Part shown: piece by piece, positions 24,887 through 34,390 of the stretch
Layout: each line of letters begins with the position of its first letter
Numbering within the stretch: the stretch's first letter is position 1
Assembly: GCA_016938735.1 (NCBI GenBank)
Contig: JAFGUB010000010.1
Span: 1 to 64,000 of the forward strand
Origin: Campylobacterales bacterium
GTDB lineage: Bacteria > Campylobacterota > Campylobacteria > Campylobacterales > Sulfurimonadaceae
Length of the DNA: 64,000 nt
Reading direction: 5' to 3'
Notes under the pieces: generated by a model
The model's input: the letters and a program-made list of their open reading frames with translations, nothing else
Databases searched by the model: none
What the model was told of the DNA's origin: nothing
Program-made: the position numbers and the translations under genes

Positions 24887-26722
24887 GTGAATTTTTTGCA
24901 TCCTGAATTTCTCTATCTGATGTTTCCCGTGCTCTGCGTGCTTTTTTTCTTTCTCATTACGGGCCGCTCTAACGCGCTGGCGGTGTTTAGCCCCGAAGTG
25001 CTAAGCCGTCTGCGCTGCGAGACGCACAGCCTGACGCCCCGCGCACGCAACGCCCTCTTTTTTGTGGCGCTGAGCCTCTTTATCGTTGCGCTTGCCCAGC
25101 CCGTGATCGAAGAGGGGCGGGTCAAGATCAAGGCCAAAAGTGCAGACATTATGATCGCACTGGATATCTCCGACTCGATGCTCTGCGAAGACAGTTACCC
25201 CAACCGCCTCGAAGCGGCCAAGCGCAAGGTGCTTGATCTGCTGGAACAAGCGCCTAAAGAGCGTATCGGGGTGATGGCCTTTGCCAAGGAGGCCTATCTG
25301 GTCGCGCCGCTGAGCTTCGATCACCGCGCCGTGCGTTTTTTACTTCAGCGACTGCAGACGGGCTCCATCACCGAAAAGGGAACGGACTATCTGCATCTGA
25401 TCGACACCGCCGCCAATACCCTGCGCTCGGATGAGGGGCGTTATCTTTTGCTGCTCACAGACGGCGGGGACGAGGGTGATTTTTCCGAAGCGATCGCGCT
25501 GGCCAAAGAGCAAAAGATCACCGTCTTCGTGCTGGGTATGGGAAGCCGACAGGGGGCACCGATCAAGTTATCTGACGGCTCATTTGTCAAACAAGGGGGC
25601 AATGTCGTGATCAGCCGCCTTAACGACTCCATATCGGCGTTTGCCACCCAGACGGGCGGCGCCTATATCGAAGCGGTGGGGGATGGACGCGATATCGAGG
25701 CGATGATGCGCGAGATCGAGGCCAAGACCGAGCGTCGGGTACTCAAAGAGGAGGAGGTGGTGATGTATCAGCAGCTCTTTTATTGGCCGCTGGGGATGGC
25801 CCTTTTGATGTTGTTAATCGCCTTCTCATCACTAGGTAAGCGCCGCACGATGGCAGTGCCGGTATTGGTCGCCATGGTGGCGGGCTTACATGTAAGTGAA
25901 TCGCACGCCGGCTTGCTCGATTTTCAGCTCCTTTCCGAAGCTAAAGCACGCTATGAAACGGGCGATTTCAACCAAAGTGCGCAGCTTTTTGACGCTTATG
26001 CCAAGAATCATCCAAGCGCCGAAGTGCTCTATAACCGTGCAGGTGCGGCTTACAAAGCTGGAAATTACGATGAGGCCGCCGCGACGTATGAGCAGCTTCG
26101 TTCAAGCGCGACCAAGCACCGCTTTGAGGTACTGCACAATCTAGGCAACAGTTACGCCAAAAAAGGGGACGCCGAGTCGCTTGCCAAAGCGCTCAAAGCG
26201 TATGAAGAGGCGCTCTCGCTCAAAGAAGAACAACCCACCAAAGAGAACCTTGAAGCGGTCAAAAAAGCACTCGAAGAGATGCAAAAGCAGCAGCAAGAGC
26301 AGCAAAACCAGCAGTGCGACAACCCCAAAGAGGGCGAGACGCAGCGCGACGATCAAAACGCCACCCAGGATGGGGAGCAAAAAGAGCCTCAACAGGGGGA
26401 TCAAGGCGGGGAGCGCCAAAAAAGCGAGCCGCAAGAGGGGGCTGATCAAAAAGGGGAGCAGTCCCAAAAGCAAGAGCCTCAAGAGACACCGCAGCAAGAA
26501 GATCAACAGCAAGAAGCCAAGCCGCAAGAGGCCCAGAGCAAAGATGCGCCCGACGCCAACGCGACTCAATCGCCGCAAAGCGCGGCCGCGCAGAGCGAGC
26601 AGATGAGCGACATGGAGGCCAGAAAATGGCTTGAGATGCTCCAAAACCAGCCCGTAGGCCACCTCTACCGTCTGGGCGAACCCAATTCATACAAGCGAGA
26701 TCAGAATGATAAACCTTGGTAA
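24887..26722 (+). CDS. batB: BatB-BatC fusion: VWA plus TPR protein (Bat operon 2)
   Basis: The 611-residue chain has N-terminal membrane helices, a VWA domain with D-I-S-D-S-M near 90-95 and a membrane helix near 300. TPRs follow at about 350-460, then a very long Gln/Glu/Lys-rich low-complexity tail (about 465-585), ending N-D-K-P-W. The paralogue in operon 1 is a similar fusion with a shorter tail and ends T-K-P-W. The GTG start directly follows the batA TAA. An exact palindrome copy (25886) encodes Gly-Leu-His-Val just before the A-G-L-L-D-F that opens the BatC part. Confidence 0.87.
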   Translation: MNFLHPEFLYLMFPVLCVLFFFLITGRSNALAVFSPEVLSRLRCETHSLTPRARNALFFVALSLFIVALAQPVIEEGRVKIKAKSADIMIALDISDSMLCEDSYPNRLEAAKRKVLDLLEQAPKERIGVMAFAKEAYLVAPLSFDHRAVRFLLQRLQTGSITEKGTDYLHLIDTAANTLRSDEGRYLLLLTDGGDEGDFSEAIALAKEQKITVFVLGMGSRQGAPIKLSDGSFVKQGGNVVISRLNDSISAFATQTGGAYIEAVGDGRDIEAMMREIEAKTERRVLKEEEVVMYQQLFYWPLGMALLMLLIAFSSLGKRRTMAVPVLVAMVAGLHVSESHAGLLDFQLLSEAKARYETGDFNQSAQLFDAYAKNHPSAEVLYNRAGAAYKAGNYDEAAATYEQLRSSATKHRFEVLHNLGNSYAKKGDAESLAKALKAYEEALSLKEEQPTKENLEAVKKALEEMQKQQQEQQNQQCDNPKEGETQRDDQNATQDGEQKEPQQGDQGGERQKSEPQEGADQKGEQSQKQEPQETPQQEDQQQEAKPQEAQSKDAPDANATQSPQSAAAQSEQMSDMEARKWLEMLQNQPVGHLYRLGEPNSYKRDQNDKPW

Positions 26723-28160
26723 ATTTCTCTATTTTTGGCTCTTTTGTGCGGTTTTGGCCGAGGCTTCGGGTGTGAGCGCAAAGGTGGACCGCAGCAGCGT
26801 GGTGCTGGGAGAACGCGTTGAGCTGCATCTGCAGATCGAGGGCGAGGAGTATGAAGAGCCGCAGCTCTCCAAACTCTGCGGCAGCGAGATTCTCTCGACC
26901 GCACGCCGTCAAAATACCCAGATCATCAACGGTACCATTACGCGCAACCAGACCCTAAGCTACTCCTTTATGCCCACCAAAAGCTGTACGATCGATCCGA
27001 TTGCGGTCAAAATCGACGGCAAATACGCCAGCACCGATCCCATCGCCATCACCGTAACGCAGATGGCCATTACCAAAGACGCTCCGTTCATTCTGGAGAT
27101 GAAGAGCGAAAAAGCGTCGGTCTATGTCGGTGAACCCTTCAAGATCGAAGTGATCCTCAAACAGCGCCACAACGCCGAAGCGGTCGATTCCAAATTCGCG
27201 CCGCCCGAGATGAAGGGTTTTTGGATCAAAGAGGAGCAGCAGGGGCGACGGTTCGAGGAAGGGGAGTATACGCTCACCAAGGTGATCTATGTCGTTGCCG
27301 CGCAGCAAAGCGGAACCTTAAGCATCGAGCGCGCCCAGCTTCAGGTGGCATCACGCAGCCATGCGCGCGATGCGTGGGGGCAGTGGTTCCCGCAGTTGCA
27401 GTGGCGCAGCTTCTTCTCCAATCCACTCTCGATCGACGTCAAGCCGCTACCCGATGGGGTCAAGCTCTCGGGCAGCTTTAGCATCGAAGCCACACTCGAT
27501 CGATCCGAAGCCAAAGCGGGCGAAGCGGTCAATCTGACGCTCAGCGTCACCGGCAGCGGCAATTTCGAGGATATCGGATCGCTCAAGCCCTCTATCGACG
27601 GCGTGAACGTTTTTGCCGAGGAGCCCGTGATTCAGGGCTATCTCGAAGAGGAGCGCTACCGTGGGTCGTGGACGCAGAAGATCGCTTTGGTGGGCGATGG
27701 GGACTTTACGGTGCCGAGCATTGCGCTGGAGTACTTCGACGTGACGCAGCACAAAAAGGTGCGCATCCAGACCGAGCCCTTACATGTAACGATTATCGGC
27801 GCTGCGCCTAAAGCCAAAGAGCCGATTCGTATCGAGCGCGGCAGCGAAGCGAGCGAGCCTTTGGCACCCACAAGCACGCTACAGACGGTCCAATGGTGGA
27901 TGATCGCCTTAGCGTTTGGGCTTGGACTGCTGACAGGTGTGCTGCTCAAGCCTTGGGTGCGCAACAAGGTGCGCAAAGAGCAGCGAGGCAGCGTTCATGT
28001 GGACGACCTGCGCGGCGCGCTTGGGGTGCTGATGCGCCATCTTGATGACGTGGAAGCGGCAGAAATGGTCGATCGTCTGGAGCGCAAGCTCTATATGGGT
28101 GCATCCGAAGAGATCGACAAAAAGGCGCTCAAAGCGCTTCTAAAAAGGCTAGAATTCTAG
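26706..28160 (+). CDS. batD: BatD-like membrane protein (Bat operon 2)
   Basis: The 484-residue protein has a signal peptide, three beta-sandwich domains (about 20-125, 130-255 and 260-370), a membrane helix near 397-417 and a short helical cytoplasmic domain. This is full-length BatD (oxygen-tolerance protein). Its start lies 17 nt inside the previous gene. Its TAG stop overlaps the stop of the convergent histidine kinase (CTAG at 28157-28160). An exact palindrome copy (27780) encodes Pro-Leu-His-Val. Confidence 0.85.
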   Translation: MINLGKFLYFWLFCAVLAEASGVSAKVDRSSVVLGERVELHLQIEGEEYEEPQLSKLCGSEILSTARRQNTQIINGTITRNQTLSYSFMPTKSCTIDPIAVKIDGKYASTDPIAITVTQMAITKDAPFILEMKSEKASVYVGEPFKIEVILKQRHNAEAVDSKFAPPEMKGFWIKEEQQGRRFEEGEYTLTKVIYVVAAQQSGTLSIERAQLQVASRSHARDAWGQWFPQLQWRSFFSNPLSIDVKPLPDGVKLSGSFSIEATLDRSEAKAGEAVNLTLSVTGSGNFEDIGSLKPSIDGVNVFAEEPVIQGYLEEERYRGSWTQKIALVGDGDFTVPSIALEYFDVTQHKKVRIQTEPLHVTIIGAAPKAKEPIRIERGSEASEPLAPTSTLQTVQWWMIALAFGLGLLTGVLLKPWVRNKVRKEQRGSVHVDDLRGALGVLMRHLDDVEAAEMVDRLERKLYMGASEEIDKKALKALLKRLEF

Positions 28161-29932
28161 CGGCAGCGCTCGGCTTCAAGCGTGAAATAAAAGGTGCTGC
28201 CGCAGTGCTCTTCGCTGGAGACTTCCAGCGTACCCCCCATGTGCGTCACCAAAGAGGCGCTGATGCTTAGCCCAAGTCCGGTGCCGCCAAAACGTCTGGT
28301 GGTTGAAGAGTCGGCTTGAGCAAAGGGCATAAAGATCTTTTGTTGTCGCTCTTTGGGGATACCGATGCCGGTATCTACCACCGCAAAGCGGATGCGCTGC
28401 GTCTGCTCGTTGGTAGATTCAACCCTTACATGTAGGGCTACTTTGCCCTCTTTGGGGGTAAATTTGATGGCATTACTGAGCAGATTGATCAGTACCTGTT
28501 TGAGATGTAAGACATCGACGATCAAACACTCTGCGATCTGCTGATCCATCTCAAGCGTGTAGGTGATAGCGCCTTCGCGCGCCTTTTCCGAAAGCAGCAA
28601 AAAGGCGCTTTCGACCTCAGAAAAGAGATGGCAGGGGTGGTAGTCGAGCTCGATCTGTCCGCTTTCGATTTTAGAAAAATCGAGTACGTCGTTGATGATG
28701 TGCATCAGCGAATCCATCGATTTTCCGATCAACTCGATATAGCGCTTCTGTTTGTCATCGAGCGTTGTACGTCCCAAGAGCTGTATAAAGCCGGAAATAC
28801 CATTCATCGGCGTACGGATCTCATGGCTCATGGTCGCCAAAAAGCGGGATTTTGCCTGTTCGGCGACCTCCGCCTTGGCGCGGGCGTGTTCCAGCTCCGT
28901 CACGTCAACGAGGGTGAGTAGATGGTGGGCCCGGCGTTCAAGGGTGATGGGGGTGATGGTGAGCTTGAAGATGAGCTCGCTTTCGCCGCGTCGATAGAGG
29001 ATCTGCCCGCCTTGATGGGCCTCCTGGGTGAGGGCATTGAACCATGCCGCCTCCTCTTTGGGGCTAGAGGGATCCAAGTAGCCGTCACGTCGCTCAAAGA
29101 GGGTGCCAAAGGCAGTGACGCTTTGGCGGTAATGTCCAATCGATTCGAAGCCGAAAGTATCGAAAAAGCGGCGGTTGGCATCGATGATCCCCTCTTGCGG
29201 ATCGACGATCAGGATGATGTTCTCTTGGGTATTGAAGATGTGGCTGATACGCTCCTGCTGGCGCTGCAGCTCCTCTTGATAGCGTATCTGACTGGTAATG
29301 TCCTCGCAAAGGGCCATATACTCCAAAATGGTTCCCTCTTTGTCGAGCAGCGGTACAATCGTGGCGCGGATGACATATTCTTCTCCGGTTTTTTTGCGGT
29401 TTGGGATCGTCCCGATCCAGATTTGTTTGGCGCTGATCGTGCGCCACAGATCTTCAAAAAGGGAGGCTTCGGCGTTGGGGTGTCGGACGATGCTGTGGGA
29501 GTGGCCCAGCAGCTCTTCGCGCGTGTAGCCACTGATGTGGCAGAAGTTGTCGTTGACGTAGGTGATGACGCCGTGGATGTCGGTCATGCTGACGATGAGG
29601 CTCTGATCCATCGCATGGCGGTATTGATGCAGCAGATGCAACATTTGCTCATTTTCTTGGGTTCGACTCTCAAGCAGTTTTGAGCGTTCGTCAAGCAGTG
29701 TGCGTAGGGATTCGTTTGTTTCGTGGATTCTGGCGTTGGCGCTGTTGAGCTCTTCGGTATTGACGCTGATGGTGTGCTCTAAGAAGCGTCGCTCCCGATC
29801 GTTCGTTTCATACGTTTGAGAGATCGCTTCAAGAAGCTCCTGAAGGTGCGGATCGAACTGATCGGAGTGCTGATTTTTGCCTAGATGGCGTTTGATCTGC
29901 CGCAAGAGCAGGCGATGGAGCTCATGCTTCAT
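28157..29932 (-). CDS. PAS-domain sensor histidine kinase
   Basis: The 591-residue cytoplasmic kinase has an N-terminal coiled-coil (about 35-110) and a PAS domain with G-V-I-T-Y-V-N-D-N-F-C near 120-130. A second PAS domain and then HisKA with M-S-H-E-I-R-T-P-M-N (His near 365) follow. The HATPase domain has D-T-G-I-G-I-P and G-T-G-L-G-L. There is no receiver domain and no membrane helix. It overlaps the upstream FIST gene by 11 nt, so the two are co-translated; FIST proteins are sensory, so this looks like a split FIST-PAS-kinase signalling unit. No partner response regulator is adjacent. A near palindrome copy (about 28429) encodes Leu-His-Val. Confidence 0.88.
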   Translation of the reverse strand: MKHELHRLLLRQIKRHLGKNQHSDQFDPHLQELLEAISQTYETNDRERRFLEHTISVNTEELNSANARIHETNESLRTLLDERSKLLESRTQENEQMLHLLHQYRHAMDQSLIVSMTDIHGVITYVNDNFCHISGYTREELLGHSHSIVRHPNAEASLFEDLWRTISAKQIWIGTIPNRKKTGEEYVIRATIVPLLDKEGTILEYMALCEDITSQIRYQEELQRQQERISHIFNTQENIILIVDPQEGIIDANRRFFDTFGFESIGHYRQSVTAFGTLFERRDGYLDPSSPKEEAAWFNALTQEAHQGGQILYRRGESELIFKLTITPITLERRAHHLLTLVDVTELEHARAKAEVAEQAKSRFLATMSHEIRTPMNGISGFIQLLGRTTLDDKQKRYIELIGKSMDSLMHIINDVLDFSKIESGQIELDYHPCHLFSEVESAFLLLSEKAREGAITYTLEMDQQIAECLIVDVLHLKQVLINLLSNAIKFTPKEGKVALHVRVESTNEQTQRIRFAVVDTGIGIPKERQQKIFMPFAQADSSTTRRFGGTGLGLSISASLVTHMGGTLEVSSEEHCGSTFYFTLEAERCR

Positions 29933-31061
29933 AGATGACGGTGAGGGTCATGGTTTGATTGTGCAGTGCACAGTCGGTAGGTGCGTCGCTAAACGGTGCG
30001 ATCTCGCCGTAGGAGTAGAATCCGGTGAGCTGTACGTTCGGGCCTAGAATCTCTTCAACCGCTTCTAGCTCATCGTCGACGAACTGGTTCATGACGATTT
30101 TTCGCCCGACGCAACTGACGACCAGTCCTAGTGCGGTGCGGTCGTTGGCGATGTGAATGGACTCCGCAGCGATGCCGGCCCCTTCAATCAATACGTCAAG
30201 ATCAGGCTTCATAAGACGGGCATGGTAGCCCTCGGGGATATCCCCGGCAAAGGTAATGGATTGATCCGAGTCGTTGATCGCCAGCAGGGTGCGGATCATC
30301 TCATGACCGCCTTGCGGCGGTCGAATGCTCAGCGGAAAGCGTAAGCCGCTGTTGGGCAATTGATCGGCCTGATCTCCGAGGTAGCGCCGGTAGAGTTGGA
30401 GTGCCGGTTCGCCGTCGATCTCGTAGAGAAGGTTTCCATCGGATTTGGTGATGGTGCGTACCGCGCCAAATTCGCTCCAGCCTCCATAGCATCCGCTGCT
30501 GATCGAGAGCGACTCGCCGTACCATCCGATAGCGGCGATGGTGGCTTCACGCGGAAGATCGTCGGCAATGACATAGGTGTGGGCAAAGCGGTCACCATCC
30601 CCTGCCATGCCACCGGTGACGCTGACGGATGTTTGAACCGCATTGATGCCGCGCACCAGATCCGAGCCGTTGACCAGCAGACCGTCGCTGACGATGAAGA
30701 TATGACGCAAGCCCTCTTTGGGGAGCTGTTCTATCAGTTGGCGTGAGGCATCTTTGAGATCGTCGTTTGCACCGAAGCGGATCTTCGAAAGTGCCACATG
30801 GGAGCGCTCCAGATAGACGGCAGTGGCACACAGCGGCGCGTCGATGATCCGTGCTCCAAGTATATTTCCAGAAGACGAGGCACCGACAATATGGGCTTTT
30901 GGAAAGCGGCGGCGCATCGTCTCAAACGCGGAGGCCTCTTGGAGGGTATCGGTGTCGCCAAAAATGAGAACCAGTTGAACTTTATCAAAATCGGCACTCT
31001 GGAGTGCACCTCCCTCTTCTTGCCATGACTCATTTTGGTAGGTCCAGGTTGCCAGTTGCAT
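29922..31061 (-). CDS. FIST-domain sensory protein
   Basis: This 379-residue soluble protein has the FIST-N pattern (L-V-L-I-F-G-D near 30-36, I-V-G-A-S-S-S-G-N-I near 58-67, G-G-M-A-G-D-G near 150-156) and a FIST-C domain with G-F-Y-S-Y-G-E-I near the end. FIST domains are predicted small-ligand (possibly amino-acid) sensors linked to two-component systems and cyclic-dinucleotide enzymes. The downstream PAS histidine kinase gene overlaps by 11 nt and is the likely partner. There is no signal peptide, so sensing would be intracellular. Confidence 0.85.
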   Translation of the reverse strand: MQLATWTYQNESWQEEGGALQSADFDKVQLVLIFGDTDTLQEASAFETMRRRFPKAHIVGASSSGNILGARIIDAPLCATAVYLERSHVALSKIRFGANDDLKDASRQLIEQLPKEGLRHIFIVSDGLLVNGSDLVRGINAVQTSVSVTGGMAGDGDRFAHTYVIADDLPREATIAAIGWYGESLSISSGCYGGWSEFGAVRTITKSDGNLLYEIDGEPALQLYRRYLGDQADQLPNSGLRFPLSIRPPQGGHEMIRTLLAINDSDQSITFAGDIPEGYHARLMKPDLDVLIEGAGIAAESIHIANDRTALGLVVSCVGRKIVMNQFVDDELEAVEEILGPNVQLTGFYSYGEIAPFSDAPTDCALHNQTMTLTVIYEA

Positions 31062-31148
31062 GCGTCGAACTCCTTGTTATTCCTGGATACGAGCATACAG
31101 TAAAATGCAACAGCCCAATCTTAAAAGAGGCACTTGCATGGGAGTACG

Positions 31149-31988
31149 TTAGGTGAAGATCTCCTGAAGTCGGTTGGCATTTTTCATCTGTGCATGCAGT
31201 GAGGAGAAGTCTCCGTTTTTGAGTGCTTTTTTCATATGTGAAAGCTCCTCTTCAAAGCGCTCTATCGCCTCAATAACGTTGTGGCTGTTTTGGCGGAAGA
31301 TATCCTCCCACATGTTCGGCGAGCTTTTGGCTAGGCGGCTCATGGAGCGAAAACCTCCGGCGGCGAGGGTGAGGATGTTCTCTTTGTCCTCTTGGGCCAA
31401 AACGGCATTGGCGATGGAGTAGCTGATGATGTGGGGCATGTGGCTGATAAATGCGGCGTGGCGGTCGTGTTCGTGGGCGTGCATGTAGTGCAGGCGCATG
31501 TGTAGGGCGCTAAAGAGCCGTACCGCCGTCTCTTGCTGATGCACGCCGCTCTGCTCTAGGTCGCACAAAACGACCGCTTTGTCGTCGTAGAGCCCTTCGA
31601 TGGCGGCTTTGGGGCCGAAATTTTCGGTGCCGGTCATCGGATGCGCCGCGACGAAGTTGCGCCGAATCTCGGAGGGCACGGCTTTGATGATCGCCTCTTT
31701 GGTGCTGCCCATGTCGATAACGGTCACATGCGCTGCCACGTCTTTAAGACGATGCAGCAATTCGATCACCCCCTCGACGGGGACGGCTAGGATGATGATG
31801 TCGCACGTTTTAATGGTCTCAACATCGACGATGGCGTCGATCAGACCTAGTTCTGTGGCCTCTTTTTGGTGTTTGGGGTTGTGGTCGCTGCCGAGTATGG
31901 CGTTGATAAAGGGGATGCGTCGCGCACTCAGAGCGAGCGATCCACCCATAAGCCCAAGGCCGATAATGCCTAAACGCATCTGTTGCAT
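31149..31988 (-). CDS. tyrA: Prephenate dehydrogenase
   Basis: The 279-residue enzyme has the NAD(P)-binding loop G-L-G-L-M-G-G-S near 10-17, an acidic D at the end of the second strand (S-D-H-N-P), and the prephenate-site segment H-P-M-T-G-T-E near 117-123. It converts prephenate to 4-hydroxyphenylpyruvate in tyrosine synthesis. GGAGGG precedes the ATG with 4-nt spacing. It is divergent from bamA; the same neighbours occur in Campylobacter as I recall. The shared promoter region contains an exact TTACATGTAA at 32019. Confidence 0.9.
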   Translation of the reverse strand: MQQMRLGIIGLGLMGGSLALSARRIPFINAILGSDHNPKHQKEATELGLIDAIVDVETIKTCDIIILAVPVEGVIELLHRLKDVAAHVTVIDMGSTKEAIIKAVPSEIRRNFVAAHPMTGTENFGPKAAIEGLYDDKAVVLCDLEQSGVHQQETAVRLFSALHMRLHYMHAHEHDRHAAFISHMPHIISYSIANAVLAQEDKENILTLAAGGFRSMSRLAKSSPNMWEDIFRQNSHNVIEAIERFEEELSHMKKALKNGDFSSLHAQMKNANRLQEIFT

Positions 31989-32110
31989 GGAACCCTCCTG
32001 CAGGTGTGAGGCGACATGTTACATGTAAATGTGTTAGAAAGCCTTGATATTTACGCAATATTAATGCGCTTATCGCTAGAATTTGCCCTATTTTCGCCTC
32101 GGGAACCCAT

Positions 32111-34390
32111 TTGAAACACTATTTTTGGCCAATCATTGCACTACTGTGGAGCGCTCATCTCTATGCGGGGAGCGTCACATCCATCCATTTTGAAGGGATG
32201 AACCATATCAGCGAAGGGGTAGCCAAGCGGATGCTCTCTTTTGGCGTGGGCGATCCGCTCGACCCCCAAAAAATCGACGCCTCCGTCAAGGCGCTCTTTG
32301 AGCAGGGCTATTTTGACGATATCTGGGTGGAAGAGCAAGACGGGGTCGTGACCTTTCATCTTAAAGAGAAGCCGGTGATCTCCAAGATCGAGCTCAAAGG
32401 CTACAAAGACAACGATGACGAGGCGCAAGAGAGTCTCTTGCAGATCAAAAAAGGCTCTCTTTACGATCCCAAACGGCTTGAAGCAGTTAAGAAGCGCATC
32501 ATCGACGCGCTGAGCGAAACGGGTAAGATCGATTCGGTCGTAGAGATTGAAACCGAAAAACAGGAGAACGGCAGCGTCAAAGTCCTCTTTCGGGTCAATG
32601 AAGGGGAGAACATCGTGATCGAGAAGGTCGATTACGATGGTGTTGGGGGGCTGGAGAGCGCATCGTTTGATGAGGTGATTGCCAATAAAGAGCATGAATT
32701 TATGGGATGGTTTTGGGGACGCAACGACGGCAAGATGCAACTCGCCCAGATGGAGTACGATCCGCTGCGCATCCGCGACCTCTACATGCAACACGGTTAT
32801 CTTGATGCGAAGGTTGATGAGCCCTTTGTGCGGGTCGATTTTGACAACTATCTGGCGCGCATGAGCTATCAGATCAGCGAAGGGGAGATCTACCGCGTCA
32901 GCGATATCGTGCTGATGCAGCGCAAAGAGGTGATTGACGAGCAGAAGCTGCGCGAAGCGATCAAACTTGAAAAGCAACAGGCGTTTAACATCAAAACCTT
33001 CCGCGAAGACGCCGAGCGGATCAAAACGGCGATTGCCGATCTGGGCTACGCCTTTGTGCAGGTCTCGCCCGATCTGCGCAAGGATAAAGAGAGCAAGAGC
33101 GTCGAGGTGGTCTATGCCATCGATCCCGGCGAGAAGGTGCGCGTCCGTAACGTCATCATCTCCGGTAACAACCGTACTCTTGACCGCATTATCCGCCGTG
33201 AGCTCTTTTTGGCTCCGGGGGATTGGTACAACCTCACCGACCTCAAAGATTCGCGCAACGCTCTGGGGCGTACGGGCTATTTCGAGTCCAACACGATTGA
33301 GGAGAAGCGTATCGACGCACAGACGATGGATCTGATCGTCAAGACCAAAGAGGCCCCCACGGGCAACATCCAGCTTGGCGGCGGTTATGGCAGCTACGGC
33401 GGGATTTTGCTCAGCGTCGCGGTGAATGACCGTAACATCTTCGGTTCGGGTATCAATGTGGGCGTGCAGCTCGAGCGCAGTCAGCGCAGCGAAAACTACT
33501 CTTTTAACATCTCCAATCCGCGCCTTGACGACAGCGATTTTAGCGGTAACTTTTCGCTTTATCAGACGCGCTACGAATACAACGACTACTCCGTTGCCAC
33601 CCAAGGGGTGACGGTGGGGACGGGGCACCGATTTACCAGACATATCACGGGCTATCTGAGCTACACCTACGCCGACAACGGCTACGACGATTATGAGGGG
33701 ACGCTTTCTCAGAGCTATTACGGGATGTTTTTTGAGAGCTACGCCAAAAGCGCGGTGACGGTGAGTCTGAATTTTGACAACACCGACGATTTTTATCTGC
33801 CGCGCGAGGGGATGATCGCTTCACAGAGCTTTGAGCGCGCCGGTCTGGGCGGAGACGCGGACTACTTTAAAAGCCGCACCAATTTCGGCATCTATCAGGG
33901 GCTTGAAGAGTGGCTGGACGCCGATCTGATCGCCCGCTACAAAGTCCGTTACAGCTACGCTTCGGATCTGGGCTACATGCCGCTGGCCGAGCGATACTAT
34001 CTAGGCGGTATCCGCACCTTACGGGGGTATCAGTCCTACTCCGTATCTCCCAACTACGTCGATGAGTACGGCAGCCGTCGGCGCATGGGGGGGATGCAGA
34101 GCTTCTCGCAAAGCGCGGAGCTGAGCTTTCCGCTGCTGCCCAAGGCCAAAATGCGCTTAGCGGCCTTTTATGACTGGGGTTGGATTGAAGGGGATGTGCC
34201 TGAGCATATCGCCTATCACAACATTCCCACGCAGGGCGGCGATCAAGAGCATATTCGCTCTTCTTACGGTGTGGCGATGGAGTGGTTTTCGCCGATGGGA
34301 CCGATTCAGCTGGTGTATGCCAAGCCGATCGATCCGCAGCGCGGTGACCGTACCGCCAACTTTGAATTTACGATCGGACAGAGGTTTTAA
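32111..34390 (+). CDS. bamA: Outer-membrane assembly factor BamA
   Basis: The 759-residue protein has a signal peptide (cleavage after L-Y-A near residue 18). About five POTRA domains follow (20-405), with the R-V-R-N-V-I-I-S-G-N-N-R-T strand in POTRA5, then an Omp85 beta-barrel with the lid motif G-G-I-R-T-L-R-G-Y. It ends with a terminal aromatic, R-F. It inserts beta-barrel proteins into the outer membrane. The start is read as TTG, since no ATG or GTG fits before the signal peptide and no strong Shine-Dalgarno is seen. It overlaps the downstream lipoprotein start by one base. Confidence 0.93.
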   Translation: MKHYFWPIIALLWSAHLYAGSVTSIHFEGMNHISEGVAKRMLSFGVGDPLDPQKIDASVKALFEQGYFDDIWVEEQDGVVTFHLKEKPVISKIELKGYKDNDDEAQESLLQIKKGSLYDPKRLEAVKKRIIDALSETGKIDSVVEIETEKQENGSVKVLFRVNEGENIVIEKVDYDGVGGLESASFDEVIANKEHEFMGWFWGRNDGKMQLAQMEYDPLRIRDLYMQHGYLDAKVDEPFVRVDFDNYLARMSYQISEGEIYRVSDIVLMQRKEVIDEQKLREAIKLEKQQAFNIKTFREDAERIKTAIADLGYAFVQVSPDLRKDKESKSVEVVYAIDPGEKVRVRNVIISGNNRTLDRIIRRELFLAPGDWYNLTDLKDSRNALGRTGYFESNTIEEKRIDAQTMDLIVKTKEAPTGNIQLGGGYGSYGGILLSVAVNDRNIFGSGINVGVQLERSQRSENYSFNISNPRLDDSDFSGNFSLYQTRYEYNDYSVATQGVTVGTGHRFTRHITGYLSYTYADNGYDDYEGTLSQSYYGMFFESYAKSAVTVSLNFDNTDDFYLPREGMIASQSFERAGLGGDADYFKSRTNFGIYQGLEEWLDADLIARYKVRYSYASDLGYMPLAERYYLGGIRTLRGYQSYSVSPNYVDEYGSRRRMGGMQSFSQSAELSFPLLPKAKMRLAAFYDWGWIEGDVPEHIAYHNIPTQGGDQEHIRSSYGVAMEWFSPMGPIQLVYAKPIDPQRGDRTANFEFTIGQRF

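Noticed and set aside
32141-33643. A 500-codon open frame opposite bamA
   Set aside because: bamA is a clear full-length match with POTRA and barrel features; the antisense frame has no start signal or family pattern.
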